From: Litchfieldia stipae
GTDB lineage: Bacteria > Bacillota > Bacilli > Bacillales > Bacillaceae_L
Direction: 5' to 3'
Length of the DNA: 64,000 bases
NCBI RefSeq assembly: GCF_014837155.1
Contig: NZ_JACYHA010000016.1
Span: 24,444-88,443, forward strand
A model generated the notes under the pieces. The model worked only from the letters and a program-made list of their open reading frames with translations. It did not search any database and was not told the DNA's origin. Shown one piece after another: positions 1-9,826 of this stretch. Made by a program: the position numbers and the translations under genes. Each line of letters starts with the position of its first letter. Positions within the stretch are counted from its first letter, which is position 1.

Positions 1-3000
1 ATCTTCAAATATAAGCTTAGTAGCGAATTCATAATAATTTTCTGCTTTATTGAAAGTGAAATCAACCTTTTTGCCATTAACTGTAATTTCAACAATCTTA
101 GTGTCATCTGTTACAGTTCCTGATACAGCTACTTCACTTGTATTTGATACAGAGAACACATCTGGAGTTATGATGTTAATTACAGGATGAGTTTTATCAT
201 TATCACCATTCACAATTGCATTTACGTCATTGCCTGCATAGTCCACTGCAACAACTGTTACAATTGTTCCAGCTTCAGGTTGACTCTTTAACTTATATTC
301 TTTTGTATTTCCTGCTAAAGGAGTTTCTAGAACTGTTTTTCCATTTACTAGAATATCGATATATGCGACACCTGATCCATCTTTATCAGATGCATTGATC
401 TTCACAGTGTCTTTTGACAAGCTCGCCGTTAATTCTGGATCAACTGTATCAATAATCACAGGAACTTGTATCTTTTGCGCTTCTTTTCCAGGGTAGTCAA
501 TTGTAGATGCAAACTCATAGTAGTAAGTTCCATCAGCAACTAGCTTATTTTTCACTTTACCATCCCAGCTGTTAGCTGTATTGTACGTATACATCGGTCC
601 ACGAGCACCATCATAATAGTGTTTTCTCGTATTTTGATCTGATTTGATCGTACGTAATTTGTTCTTTTCTTCATCTAAAATGTTATATTGAACCTCTTTT
701 GCATTTCGTAAAAATGATAAGACAGGGACGATTTCATCCTGCTGACCATCTCCATTTGGTGAGATGGCAATTAATGATTTACTATAACTTTCATTAATTG
801 GATCATACCCTAAATAATATCCTTCACCATCAACAAATCCAGCTACTGCATAGAATGATTCTTCTCCGTCATAAATCATCTCATCAAGAACAGGAGCATC
901 GTTCCAATCACCTTTGAATCCTACATAAGGAACAGTAAGAGTTGGGTTATTATCAGAAACATCTGTTAAAGTAACAAATCCTTCAACAAAATATCCATTT
1001 TCAAAGATTTCCTCTAGTGGTGCATTATAGAACCAATCAATTGCATTCTTTAAATCAATTGTTACCTTAATATCTTTACTAGAGTTTGCAGGAACAGTCA
1101 CTTGTTTTGTGCTAAATGAAATTGGATATTCTCCAATCCATGGAGCATTATTAGATATTGTTCCATTCTTGTATACTCCTTGAGATTCAAGAGCATTGAC
1201 ACCATCATAAGCTAAATCTGTTTGTACATTTCCATCTACATTATAAGTTACTTGCTTATTAGATAGGTTTTTAACATTTAATGTAAACGTTGCTGTATCA
1301 CCAGTAATCTCTTTAAGAGCTACTTTTGCTTCATTTGTACTCTTCTCAGTAACAACTGCAGGAGTACTTAATGCTGCATGTAATTGCATTAGACCTGCAC
1401 CTTGACGACGAGGTGAATATGCATTGTCAATTCCATAATAGTCATTATATAGGCCTTTATCTACAACTGGTGCACTAGTATTCATTAGGATATTTTTAGC
1501 TAGATTGATACGTTCTTTACCTTCTAAATTTGTTTCCTCTTCAACACGTTGTAGAACGATAGCTGATCCACCAGAAACGTGTGGAGCTGCCATTGACGTA
1601 CCACTCATTGAACCATATTTGTTGTCCTGCAATGTTGATAGAATATTTCCACCTGGTGCTGTGATTTCAGGCTTAAAGTCTAAGTTTGGAGTGACACCCC
1701 ATGAAGTGAAATCAGACATTTGTCCAGCTAATGGATTGGCAGCAGTTGTCGTTTCACCATTAAAGGTAATTGATACAACTTGACCGTTATCTATTGCTGC
1801 TTTCAGAGCATCACCATCGGTCTTTAACATAAATAATTGTGGGATTTTAATAGCTTCTTCTGACACCATATTCACATAACCATCTGTGTTATTGTAAATA
1901 ATCACACCAGCCGCACCTGCAGCCTGTGCATTTAATGCTTTTAAAGTGAAATCATATTGACCACGTTGAATTAACGCATATTTCCCTTTAAAGTCTTTAC
2001 CAGCAAAATCCTCAGCTGTTCCACCTAAGCCTGCAGATAATACTTCAAATGTCTTTGAATCTACATCATTTGGATGTACACTGCTTGCAGACAAGAATGG
2101 AGCTAGTGCAATTTCGTTACCATCAAATGAATATGACATAGCATCTAAATCCATAAAGTTGTTCTCTAAAGATGCCACCTGTAATGAATCATAAGATAAG
2201 CCTGGTGAGCCAACTACTCCAATGTCTGGGTTTGATGAATATGGATTAGCATGTCCATTTCCAAAATGTGCAGAGTTACCAGCAGAAATGGACATAAATA
2301 CGCCATTTTCTACTGCTCTAGCAATTGCTTGCTGTTCTGGATCTTCAGCATCAACAAATGATGCAGTTGAACCTAAACTCATGTTAAGAACATCCGCCCC
2401 TAAAATGATCGCATCATCAATTGCCTTAATATAAATATCTCCCCAAGTAGAAGCCATATTTGGATCGTTACCAAATACCTTTAATGCTAATAATTGTGCT
2501 TCAGGAGCAACTCCTTTAAGTCCACCCTTTTCTTCATCACCATTTGCCGCAACTGTCCCCGCTACATGCATTCCATGATGAGAAGCTTCAGGTCCTAAAT
2601 CTAAAATTTCTTGGTTTTTATCCATATAGTTGTAACCATAAGGAACCTTGTACGTATGATACTTACCAGGTAGATTATATTCAGAAGTGAGTGAAGCTAC
2701 TTCTTTTTCAGTAAGTTCACCTTTAGAATTATCAGATAGAATCATATCCTTATGTCTAGGATCAATTCCAGTATCAATGATACCGACAATCATTCCTTCA
2801 CCATCATAGCCAAAATCAGTCCAAGCTTTTTGAGCTTCGACGAGTTCTTTACTATACTTCATATCTGGTTTATCAACAGGACGCTCGTACTCATTAACAA
2901 CAGTAACATTAGCTACCCCTGTCAATTTTTTAATACCAGCTACCTTTCCGTATTCAACCACACCACTAAATCCGTTAAATGCCGTCGTGAAATTTTCTTT

Positions 3001-3351
3001 GAACTCCATTTTTAGAGACTCAGCAGAAATTTTATCTTTTACGGCTTTTTGAGATTTAAGAATGTCTGTCTGTAATTTGTCCTTTTCATTCTCAGAAAGC
3101 TTACTGTATTTCACACCTTTTTTTGTTGCATATGTAATTGCTGGATCTCCTTTAACCTCGACAATTACACGAACTTTATCGGCTGGTTTGTACTTTTCTT
3201 TTTCAACATCTAATTTTAATTGTTGACCTGCTTTTTGAATTGTCTGTTTCGTATTCTGAGTCTCATGAATTGGTTTAACCGCAGCAAGAGCTGTGTTCGA
3301 AAAGGCAAGTAAAAAGACTAAAATAAGTGCTAGACTTCTTTTCAAATTCAA
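1..3351 (-). CDS. Secreted S8 (subtilisin-like) cell-envelope serine protease, 3' end outside window
   Basis: Open from a TTG start to the window edge; 1117 residues are visible with no stop. The TTG at 3351 follows an AGGAGG site at a spacing of 8. Seen in order: a signal peptide (about 1-25); an I9-type propeptide (about 40-160); the S8 catalytic domain with Asp193 (GIIDTGID), His259 (HGMHVAGT) and Ser586 (GTSMAAP); a PA domain inserted between His and Ser (about 390-510); then Fn3/Ig-like repeats containing a calcium-site-like SPNGDG motif. The inserted PA domain and long C-terminal tail resemble Vpr, lactocepin and C5a-peptidase-type proteases, and it is longer than Vpr. It should digest extracellular protein for peptide nutrition or surface processing. 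Whether the missing end carries an SLH, LPXTG or other anchor cannot be told. Confidence 0.93.
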   Translation of the reverse strand, partial: MNLKRSLALILVFLLAFSNTALAAVKPIHETQNTKQTIQKAGQQLKLDVEKEKYKPADKVRVIVEVKGDPAITYATKKGVKYSKLSENEKDKLQTDILKSQKAVKDKISAESLKMEFKENFTTAFNGFSGVVEYGKVAGIKKLTGVANVTVVNEYERPVDKPDMKYSKELVEAQKAWTDFGYDGEGMIVGIIDTGIDPRHKDMILSDNSKGELTEKEVASLTSEYNLPGKYHTYKVPYGYNYMDKNQEILDLGPEASHHGMHVAGTVAANGDEEKGGLKGVAPEAQLLALKVFGNDPNMASTWGDIYIKAIDDAIILGADVLNMSLGSTASFVDAEDPEQQAIARAVENGVFMSISAGNSAHFGNGHANPYSSNPDIGVVGSPGLSYDSLQVASLENNFMDLDAMSYSFDGNEIALAPFLSASSVHPNDVDSKTFEVLSAGLGGTAEDFAGKDFKGKYALIQRGQYDFTLKALNAQAAGAAGVIIYNNTDGYVNMVSEEAIKIPQLFMLKTDGDALKAAIDNGQVVSITFNGETTTAANPLAGQMSDFTSWGVTPNLDFKPEITAPGGNILSTLQDNKYGSMSGTSMAAPHVSGGSAIVLQRVEEETNLEGKERINLAKNILMNTSAPVVDKGLYNDYYGIDNAYSPRRQGAGLMQLHAALSTPAVVTEKSTNEAKVALKEITGDTATFTLNVKNLSNKQVTYNVDGNVQTDLAYDGVNALESQGVYKNGTISNNAPWIGEYPISFSTKQVTVPANSSKDIKVTIDLKNAIDWFYNAPLEEIFENGYFVEGFVTLTDVSDNNPTLTVPYVGFKGDWNDAPVLDEMIYDGEESFYAVAGFVDGEGYYLGYDPINESYSKSLIAISPNGDGQQDEIVPVLSFLRNAKEVQYNILDEEKNKLRTIKSDQNTRKHYYDGARGPMYTYNTANSWDGKVKNKLVADGTYYYEFASTIDYPGKEAQKIQVPVIIDTVDPELTASLSKDTVKINASDKDGSGVAYIDILVNGKTVLETPLAGNTKEYKLKSQPEAGTIVTVVAVDYAGNDVNAIVNGDNDKTHPVINIITPDVFSVSNTSEVAVSGTVTDDTKIVEITVNGKKVDFTFNKAENYYEFATKLIFED

Positions 3352-3676
3352 TTGAATACCCTCCTATAGATTTAGTGTAAATAAAAAATAACTCTCGGCA
3401 TATTGTTCTAATGTCTCGTTTTCAACGAACAATCCCTTGAGTTTACCACTAGTTTTGCCACCTCTTTCCACTAATCTCATTTTTTACTATTTTAGTATAA
3501 TCACAATATATTTAATAGTCAAACTATTTGAAAAGATTTATTTACATTTTTTTAGTATTTTCTTAACATTTCTTACTTTTACGACTTTTAATACGACATA
3601 GTAAACTATTATGGTAGATTTTCTGACATAATTATCAATATATGTAATTCTAGATATCTGACATGTTCTTTTACAA
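3352..3676. other. Intergenic region upstream of the protease
   Basis: AT-rich spacer with no convincing ORF on either strand. The part next to 3351 holds the ribosome binding site and presumably the promoter of the protease; I cannot place -35/-10 boxes with confidence. Confidence 0.4.
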
Positions 3677-3712
3677 TAAAAAAACAAGAAAGTACAAAGC
3701 ACCTTCTTGTTT
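3677..3712 (-). terminator. Intrinsic terminator of the GT2/TagF gene
   Basis: On the minus strand AACAAGAA pairs with TTCTTGTT around a 13-nt apical part and is followed by seven T. It lies just after the stop codon at 3723. Confidence 0.75.
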
Positions 3713-3722
3713 TACTATTTTT

Positions 3723-5843
3723 TTACTTAAACACTCTATTTACAACTTGTTCTGATGCCTTTCCGTTATCCCACGCACAGAACTTTTCATAGAATTGGCC
3801 ATATTTCTCTTTATAATCTGCTTCAATTTGATTGATATGTTTGATTGAGGAAATCACTTCATCCGACGTCTTCAGTAGTGGTCCCGGAACTTCTTTTTCC
3901 ACATCAATATAAAATCCTCTTAATGTATCACGGTACTTTTCCAAGTCATATGTGAAAAATAAAATAGGACGCTTTAGATTTGCATAATCGAAAAAGACAG
4001 AAGAGTAATCAGTGATTAAAATGTCAGAGATTAAATATAGCTCCGCAATATCATCATACTTAGATAAATTATAAACAAATCCGTCTAGACCTGTTGTTTC
4101 TATATGATCTGCTATAAAATAGTGCATTCTCAATAAAATTATATACTCGCTTCCAAGTTCTTCTCTCATCTTTTGGAGATCTAACTCTAATTTGAATTTA
4201 TATTTACCAGGTTCATAAAATTCATCGTCTCTCCAAGTTGGAGCATAAAGCACAATCTTCTTGTCTTTTGGCAATTGTAGCTTCTGCTTAATGGACTGTG
4301 CAATTTCTTGTTTATTATCAGCATATAAAATATCATTTCTTGGATAACCAAACTCGAGCATTTCCTTGTCAAAAAGAAAGGCTCTTCTAAAAATATCTGA
4401 TGAATATTGATTTGGCGAAATTAAATAATCCCATCTTCTAGACTGGTCATAGAAGTGTTTCTTGTAATTTGGATTAGCTGAATGAACATCATTCATATCA
4501 AATACGAGTTTTTTTAATGGCGTTCCATGCCAAGTCTGTAGGTAAATATTATCTTTTCGTTTATTTAAAGATCTAGGCAGCCTCGAGTTACTTACCCAAT
4601 ATTTAGACGTTGCTAGATAATAGTAGTAGGTTAAACTAAATCGCTTCACTTTTTTGGCTGGGCCCGGTATTTTTTTTGTTGGATCATTGAAAATCCAAAC
4701 AAATGTATAATCTTTATTATGCTGGAGCATGTACTCATAAATATACTTAGGACTATCAGAATAATTCTTACCTAGGAAACTTTCAAATACAATTGTTTTT
4801 TCTTTAATTGGTAATCTCATAAAGAAAGATCGGTACAATTGAAGAAATAACTTTGTTCTCCCACCTAAGGCATATTTAATTTTTCTTAAAAAATGATGAA
4901 ATTTAATTGTATTCGCAAATGTATTGATCTTCTCGTTCCTTAGAAGTGAAAGTTCTCTTTTAACAACTGGATTTAGATTATTAAACGCATTTTGACTAAG
5001 TTGTTTTGCTGTGTTTGACAGCTGTACTGCATATTCAGTTACCTTCTTTTCATCCTCAAGTAACATGATAATTTCACGTCGGAAGAAATTTAAGTATATG
5101 TAATCCAAATATGTTTGAACACATTCGCTTTCATACTGCTTATTTTTAACTGTTTGGAAAACTGTTAGAAATTCAATTACTTTTTCTTCACGTGATGCTT
5201 GATCCAACGAAGGATTAATTATTGGATCATTACGTCTTCTTTTAAAGTAGGTACGTGCTTTTAGCATTGAAATTCTTTCTAGTTTGTCAATGATAGAAAC
5301 AATAAAAGACACATCAGTATAACAATTTGTATCTTCATTAAATCGAATGTAATTTGTCGTGATAAAATCTACTGATATTAGTTTATTTACAATTGACATG
5401 TCTTTAAATGTTTTTATTGAACCTCGTTCTTTTATAACTACATCCTCTTTTAATGGCAATGTTTTATTATCTATCGGTACAGAGAATTTCTTTGTTCTTC
5501 CTGCAATAATCGGGGCTTCTCCAATGCTGTTCACTAATAATTCAATTGCGTCTAGTGCTAAATAGTCATCACTGTCTAAGAATAACAGATAATCACCAGT
5601 TGCTTTTTTCATCCCATAATTCCTTGCAAATCCAACACCATTTTTACTATCTAAATGATAGCATTGTACTCGTTGATCCTTACTAGATAACTCCGTTAAC
5701 TGCTGCTTCAAAGCTTCATTCGATCCATCATTGACAATAATGATTTCTAAATGACGATACGTTTGAAGGAAAACAGATTCTAGGCAATCATTTATAAATT
5801 CAGTTGTATTATAAACCGGAATAATAACTGATATTTTCTTCAT
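3723..5843 (-). CDS. Bifunctional GT2 glycosyltransferase / CDP-glycerol glycerophosphotransferase
   Basis: 706 residues in two parts. The N-terminal 230 or so residues are a GT-A family 2 glycosyltransferase (VIIPVYNT start, LFLDSDDYL metal-binding DxD). Residues about 340-700 are a TagF/TarF-like CDP-glycerol:poly(glycerophosphate) glycerophosphotransferase, with TWHGTPLKK near 434, YAPTWRDD, and TDYSSVFFDYA near 611. The family polymerises glycerol- or ribitol-phosphate chains at the inner membrane face. The fusion implies that one protein adds both a sugar and a polyol phosphate to a teichoic-acid-like or capsular polymer. It lies 130 bp downstream of the UDP-GlcNAc 2-epimerase gene on the same strand, so ManNAc is a plausible unit (inference). 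The polymer's exact structure is unknown. Confidence 0.9.
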   Translation of the reverse strand: MKKISVIIPVYNTTEFINDCLESVFLQTYRHLEIIIVNDGSNEALKQQLTELSSKDQRVQCYHLDSKNGVGFARNYGMKKATGDYLLFLDSDDYLALDAIELLVNSIGEAPIIAGRTKKFSVPIDNKTLPLKEDVVIKERGSIKTFKDMSIVNKLISVDFITTNYIRFNEDTNCYTDVSFIVSIIDKLERISMLKARTYFKRRRNDPIINPSLDQASREEKVIEFLTVFQTVKNKQYESECVQTYLDYIYLNFFRREIIMLLEDEKKVTEYAVQLSNTAKQLSQNAFNNLNPVVKRELSLLRNEKINTFANTIKFHHFLRKIKYALGGRTKLFLQLYRSFFMRLPIKEKTIVFESFLGKNYSDSPKYIYEYMLQHNKDYTFVWIFNDPTKKIPGPAKKVKRFSLTYYYYLATSKYWVSNSRLPRSLNKRKDNIYLQTWHGTPLKKLVFDMNDVHSANPNYKKHFYDQSRRWDYLISPNQYSSDIFRRAFLFDKEMLEFGYPRNDILYADNKQEIAQSIKQKLQLPKDKKIVLYAPTWRDDEFYEPGKYKFKLELDLQKMREELGSEYIILLRMHYFIADHIETTGLDGFVYNLSKYDDIAELYLISDILITDYSSVFFDYANLKRPILFFTYDLEKYRDTLRGFYIDVEKEVPGPLLKTSDEVISSIKHINQIEADYKEKYGQFYEKFCAWDNGKASEQVVNRVFK

Positions 5844-5973
5844 ACTTTTATACTCCTCAATATCTTAATTTAGGTAGTTTTTGTTGTTTGACTAAATAGT
5901 ATTATTCCATTATTTATTTATGTTTGGAAGTCTTTCATAAAAATTTTATCTTAATTTGTAGAATTTATTACAA

Positions 5974-7131
5974 TTAACTAACTAGAGTAAACGAGTTTGG
6001 TCTATTTTTCGTTTTAGAGAAATAATATAATATCGCTTCCACAATTCTTTCTGAGGCATTCCCATCTCCATAAGGATTTGAAGCCTTTGCCATTCGTTGA
6101 TATTCATTATTATCAACAATTAATTGTTTTGCCAGTTGATAAATCGTCTCTTCTTGTGTCCCTGCTAATTTCAACGTCCCTGCCTCAATTCCTTCTGGCC
6201 TTTCTGTCGTATCTCTTAGCACTAGTACTGGGACTCCAAGAGATGGCGCCTCTTCCTGCACTCCACCTGAATCGGTTAAAATCATGTACGCTCGTGATGC
6301 AAAGTTATGAAAATCTAAGACGCCTAAAGGTTCAATTAAATGAATCCGACTGTCATTTCCGAGAATTTCATCGGCTACTTCTTTAACAGCTGGATTCAAA
6401 TGAACTGGATAGACGACTTGAAGGTCTTCATGCTCTGTCACAAGGCGTTTGATTGCACGGAACATTTGTCTCATTGGTTCTCCTAGATTTTCGCGTCGGT
6501 GTGCGGTGACTAACATCATTCTGTCTTGCCCTATCTGATTTAGAAGCTCGTGTTTGTATGTAGGTGAAACCGTTGTTTTTAAAGCGTCAATGGCTGTATT
6601 CCCTGTGATAAAAATAGTTTCTTCGCGCTTATTTTCTTTAAGTAGATTCTCAGCTGATTTCTTCGTTGGAGAGAAATGAAGGTCTGCTATGACACCAGTA
6701 ATTTGGCGATTCATTTCCTCTGGATATGGTGAATATTTATTCCAGGTTCTGAGTCCAGCCTCTACATGACCCACTGCTACTTGGTTATAGAGTGCGGCTA
6801 AGCTTGCGACAAAGGTTGTGGTTGTATCTCCATGTACTAATACAAGGTCCGGCTTTTCTTTTTTCATGACCTCATCTAATCCTTCAAGCGCCCTAACAGT
6901 GATATCTTTTAGTGTTTGTCGATCCTTCATCACATTTAAATCATAGTCTGGTGTAATATTAAAAATCTCTAATACTTGATCAAGCATTTGTCGATGCTGT
7001 GCTGTTACCGTTACAATCGACTCAATGTTATCAGAATGTTTTTTTAACTCTAAGACAAGTGGTGCCATTTTGATGGCTTCTGGCCTTGTCCCAAATACTG
7101 TCATTACTTTTATTTTTTTATCATTCATGTT
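5974..7131 (-). CDS. mnaA: UDP-N-acetylglucosamine 2-epimerase (non-hydrolysing)
   Basis: 385 residues of the WecB/MnaA family, which interconverts UDP-GlcNAc and UDP-ManNAc for teichoic-acid linkage units and capsules. Seen: the N-terminal FGTRPEAIKMAPL signature, VHGDTTTTF, HVEAGLRT, PEEMNR, TAHRREN and SGGVQEE (UDP-binding region). An in-frame ATG at 7140 exists, but only the ATG at 7131 has a GGTGAT site just ahead of it. It follows the lipoprotein gene by 24 bp and probably shares its transcript. The enzyme feeds the surface-polymer polymerase next door. Confidence 0.95.
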   Translation of the reverse strand, partial: NMNDKKIKVMTVFGTRPEAIKMAPLVLELKKHSDNIESIVTVTAQHRQMLDQVLEIFNITPDYDLNVMKDRQTLKDITVRALEGLDEVMKKEKPDLVLVHGDTTTTFVASLAALYNQVAVGHVEAGLRTWNKYSPYPEEMNRQITGVIADLHFSPTKKSAENLLKENKREETIFITGNTAIDALKTTVSPTYKHELLNQIGQDRMMLVTAHRRENLGEPMRQMFRAIKRLVTEHEDLQVVYPVHLNPAVKEVADEILGNDSRIHLIEPLGVLDFHNFASRAYMILTDSGGVQEEAPSLGVPVLVLRDTTERPEGIEAGTLKLAGTQEETIYQLAKQLIVDNNEYQRMAKASNPYGDGNASERIVEAILYYFSKTKNRPNSFTLVS

Positions 7132-7155
7132 ATCACCCATTTCATTAATATTGGT

Positions 7156-7788
7156 CTACTCTATGATTGAAAGGGTTGCTTCGTCAGTGTAACCACTCTC
7201 ACCTGTTAATTCAAATGTTTCTTTTATTAATCCTGTACCCTTTGCAAAATATCTTGTATAAATGGTATCTGCACCCTCGACTTCATCTGTTATCATTCGA
7301 AGGACATAGACATCTTGAAAACGACCTACTGGAACTGTGATTTCATCCTTTATATCAATTAACTGCCAATCTGCAGTGAACATTTCTAGATTAATGAGTG
7401 TTTCTAGATCACCCATTGGGGTGAATTGGTTAACTATGCTTTTTGAGGGATCAGCAGGTGATGAGTGTTCATAAACCAAGGTGATTTCAGTGTCAGTCCA
7501 GCGGTAAATTTGGGTCGTTGGTGCACCACTTAATAGAATCGTCAATTGAATATATTCTTCGTTCTCTGCCAACACTTTTTGCTGATAGATCTCATCTTCA
7601 TTGTTTTTAAATACCCTTGTTGTTCCTACCTTTGGACGGTATTCAAGCAGGTTTCCTTCTATAATTGGTCGGTCTACCTGTTGAATCTGTGATTCTTCTT
7701 TTCCCTTTTTATCCTTTGGAAGGGTCTCTTCATTTGTACAAGCCAGCAGAACAATAAGTAAAATCATCGAACAAATCACTTTTTTCAT
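7156..7788 (-). CDS. Putative lipoprotein of unknown function
   Basis: 210 residues. A short signal peptide ends in the lipobox LLAC, then comes a charged Lys/Glu-rich linker and a soluble domain of about 150 residues rich in beta-type segments (YRPKVGTTRVFKNNEDEIY..., TRYFAKGTGLIKETFEL). The ending resembles Bacillus surface lipoproteins seen beside amidase genes, but I recognise no family with certainty. The ribosome binding site is ATAGGAGACAATGGG. It sits between the amidase and mnaA genes on the same strand, with a palindromic operator-like site just upstream. Confidence 0.75.
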   Translation of the reverse strand: MKKVICSMILLIVLLACTNEETLPKDKKGKEESQIQQVDRPIIEGNLLEYRPKVGTTRVFKNNEDEIYQQKVLAENEEYIQLTILLSGAPTTQIYRWTDTEITLVYEHSSPADPSKSIVNQFTPMGDLETLINLEMFTADWQLIDIKDEITVPVGRFQDVYVLRMITDEVEGADTIYTRYFAKGTGLIKETFELTGESGYTDEATLSIIE

Positions 7789-7809
7789 CCCATTGTCTCC
7801 TATTTATTC

Positions 7810-7829
7810 TTAAACAAACGTTTGTTTAA
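7810..7829. promoter_or_regulatory. Perfect 20-bp palindrome, TetR-operator-like
   Basis: TTAAACAAACGTTTGTTTAA is perfectly self-complementary without a loop. It sits between the amidase stop and the lipoprotein start, 21 bp from the ATG. The same 20 bp recur at 40243-40262 inside a longer palindrome. A loop-free palindrome fits a dimeric repressor site better than a terminator. Which regulator binds is unknown. Confidence 0.5.
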
Positions 7830-7835
7830 TTATTC

Positions 7836-8750
7836 TTAGTAAGGCTGTGTATAATGTTTAAGCTCTTTTTCCCTTTGGTCATAAATGACTTTTTGCTGAT
7901 ATTTATCAAAGACAATCACTGCCGATTTAGATTGGTTCGCATATGTTAGTGCGTCTTCTTCATTCAAAAACGTGGCAAGTTTATGATTCGTTGAGTTATA
8001 GACTTCGAAAACGTCAAAGTAAGTTTCAATTGCTTCGGCAATCGCAGCTGCTGCTCTTTCTTGGTACTCTGCTGTTTTAATTAGTTTCTCTTCATTCCGA
8101 TTTATCATATATCCTAATTCCACTAATATCGAAGGCATTTGCGCATTTCGAATCACATAAAAGCTTTGGTCATTATGGACCTTTCTGTTAGGTAGCTTCA
8201 ATTCATCAACCAAGTATTGCTGAACCGTTTCTGCCAAACGTTTATTTTCTTGTAGGTAGACTAATTGTAATGGGTCATGAGGATACGCTGATTTATAGTG
8301 ATTTACCCCGTCGTAATAATAAGTTTCAATCCCTCGAATAAATGGATTGGTTGCACTAGCATTATGGTGAATGGAGATGAACACGGCTTGTTCATTGTTT
8401 TCCATAACAAACTCATTGGCTAATTTCATTCGATTGTGAAAATCTCCATCTTCATTCTTTCCTTCTTCATCCCTTAAAAACTCACCAAATTCTTTATCTG
8501 AATGACGTGTGAGTTTCACCTCAAAGCCATTTTCCATAAGAATGTTCTGAAGCTTAATGGCCACGTCTAGATTCGCATCCTTCTCACAATATCCTGTTTC
8601 TCTTCCTGAATATCCACAGGTTCCAGCAAATTTACCTCCATGACCTGGATCGATCACAACGATTTTATCTGCAAATCCTTTGACAGGCATAACAAATGTA
8701 GAGAAGATACATGATAAACATATAATTGCGATCAACTTTTTCAATGCCAT
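7836..8750 (-). CDS. N-acetylmuramoyl-L-alanine amidase (Amidase_3)
   Basis: 304 residues: a signal peptide followed by a zinc amidase domain that cleaves the lactyl-alanine bond of peptidoglycan. Seen: VVIDPGHGG (zinc His), GYCEKDANLDVA (zinc Glu), SIHHNAS (second His) and SILVELGYMINR (catalytic Glu), then about 60 further residues. The open frame extends to a TTG at 8789, but the ATG at 8750 directly follows TAGGAGGGAA and gives a proper signal peptide (KKLIAIICLSCIF). The spacing is short, so start confidence is moderate. Its neighbours are the SGNH hydrolase upstream and the lipoprotein downstream. Confidence 0.9.
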   Translation of the reverse strand: MALKKLIAIICLSCIFSTFVMPVKGFADKIVVIDPGHGGKFAGTCGYSGRETGYCEKDANLDVAIKLQNILMENGFEVKLTRHSDKEFGEFLRDEEGKNEDGDFHNRMKLANEFVMENNEQAVFISIHHNASATNPFIRGIETYYYDGVNHYKSAYPHDPLQLVYLQENKRLAETVQQYLVDELKLPNRKVHNDQSFYVIRNAQMPSILVELGYMINRNEEKLIKTAEYQERAAAAIAEAIETYFDVFEVYNSTNHKLATFLNEEDALTYANQSKSAVIVFDKYQQKVIYDQREKELKHYTQPY

Positions 8751-8769
8751 TTCCCTCCTACCCTTTACA

Positions 8770-8797
8770 AAAATAGATTCCTTATACAAGGAATCTA
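8770..8797 (-). terminator. Intrinsic terminator after the SGNH hydrolase gene
   Basis: A perfect 10-bp inverted repeat (TAGATTCCTT / AAGGAATCTA) with a 4-nt loop is followed on the minus strand by TTTTT. Confidence 0.85.
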
Positions 8798-8818
8798 TTA
8801 TAACCTAGACATTCAGTT

Positions 8819-9643
8819 TTATTCGTTTTCGTCTGTATTCGCAATAAAATAATCAATTAAATAGTCCGCCCATAATTGATGACCAGCTTCCGTTGGTTGA
8901 CCAGAATTCTCTTCTCCAGACTGAATCACGTAATCATTCATTTCTTCTGAATTCAGATTTGGCCAAACCTCCCAATGATTTAAGTAGATCACATCATTTT
9001 CCACTGCATATTCCATAAGTTCTGTAACCTCTTTTGGATAATGAATGGCATTATATAAAGGATTTGCCGGCTGTAAAATAGTGACTATTTCAGGGTTTTC
9101 ACTCTTAAATTCTCCAAGCATGAAACTCAAGTTTTCCAATCTCTTTTCAGTAGTTATTAATACCCCGTTATCATATAAGAAAAATGGCTCATATAAAAGT
9201 ACATCTGGCTTCAACTCATTAATTTCCTTATATAACTCTTCATTCACTACTTCGGTACTTGTTTTCCCTGGAATCTCTTTAACTGTAACTTTAATGAGTT
9301 CTTTCCCATACTCTGCTTCTATTTGTTTTTTCAAGAGTGATGGCCATCCATTCGTCTCTGGTGTTGACGTAGATCCAACAATCACAAGTTGCAATTGCTT
9401 CTGTTTATCAATTGCTGATTCGATTTGATTGATAACAGCCTGATCTAAATTCTTTGTTAACTTCATTAGTTCTCTCTTTGTCTTTGGAGAGTTCTTTTCT
9501 TCTTTCAACGTTGGTTTATCTTTAACGATAGATTCACTTTCAACACTTGCTTTTGCCTCTATCTTTTGATCCCAGTGCATTTTCGATGCAATTATAGAAA
9601 CAATTGATAGAACAACTACAACGACCACAGCTAATTTTTTCAA
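8819..9643 (-). CDS. Membrane-anchored SGNH/GDSL-type hydrolase
   Basis: 274 residues: an N-terminal membrane segment (LAVVVVVVLSIVSIIA), a basic/acidic linker, then an SGNH-fold domain from about residue 75. The usual GDS block appears as LVIVGSTSTPETNGWPSLL; a late block TEAGHQLWADYL carries the catalytic-type His. The family contains extracytoplasmic esterases, including polysaccharide O-acetyl esterases, which suits the cell-wall gene neighbourhood (inference). A good ribosome binding site (TTGGAGGTACCG) precedes the ATG. Its own terminator shows it is transcribed apart from the amidase. Confidence 0.8.
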   Translation of the reverse strand: MKKLAVVVVVVLSIVSIIASKMHWDQKIEAKASVESESIVKDKPTLKEEKNSPKTKRELMKLTKNLDQAVINQIESAIDKQKQLQLVIVGSTSTPETNGWPSLLKKQIEAEYGKELIKVTVKEIPGKTSTEVVNEELYKEINELKPDVLLYEPFFLYDNGVLITTEKRLENLSFMLGEFKSENPEIVTILQPANPLYNAIHYPKEVTELMEYAVENDVIYLNHWEVWPNLNSEEMNDYVIQSGEENSGQPTEAGHQLWADYLIDYFIANTDENE

Positions 9644-9749
9644 AACGGTACCTCCAATAATTCATAACTAATTACCCCAATTATACATCAATCGACCTCC
9701 TTTTTTTACACGAATTGCATAATTTATGTAAAATTTCCTCGGAAATTAT

Positions 9750-9818
9750 CAAAAAACTGCCACCCATTTCCTTCACATCTTATATTTAGACAAGATGTGA
9801 AAGGAACGGAATGACAGT
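9750..9818 (-). terminator. Long intrinsic terminator of the pbpC gene
   Basis: On the minus strand a long, slightly bulged stem (ACTGTC...TTCCTTTCACATCTT pairing with AAGATGTGAAGGAA...GGCAGT) is followed by TTTTTT. Confidence 0.9.
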
Positions 9819-9826
9819 ATTAGACA

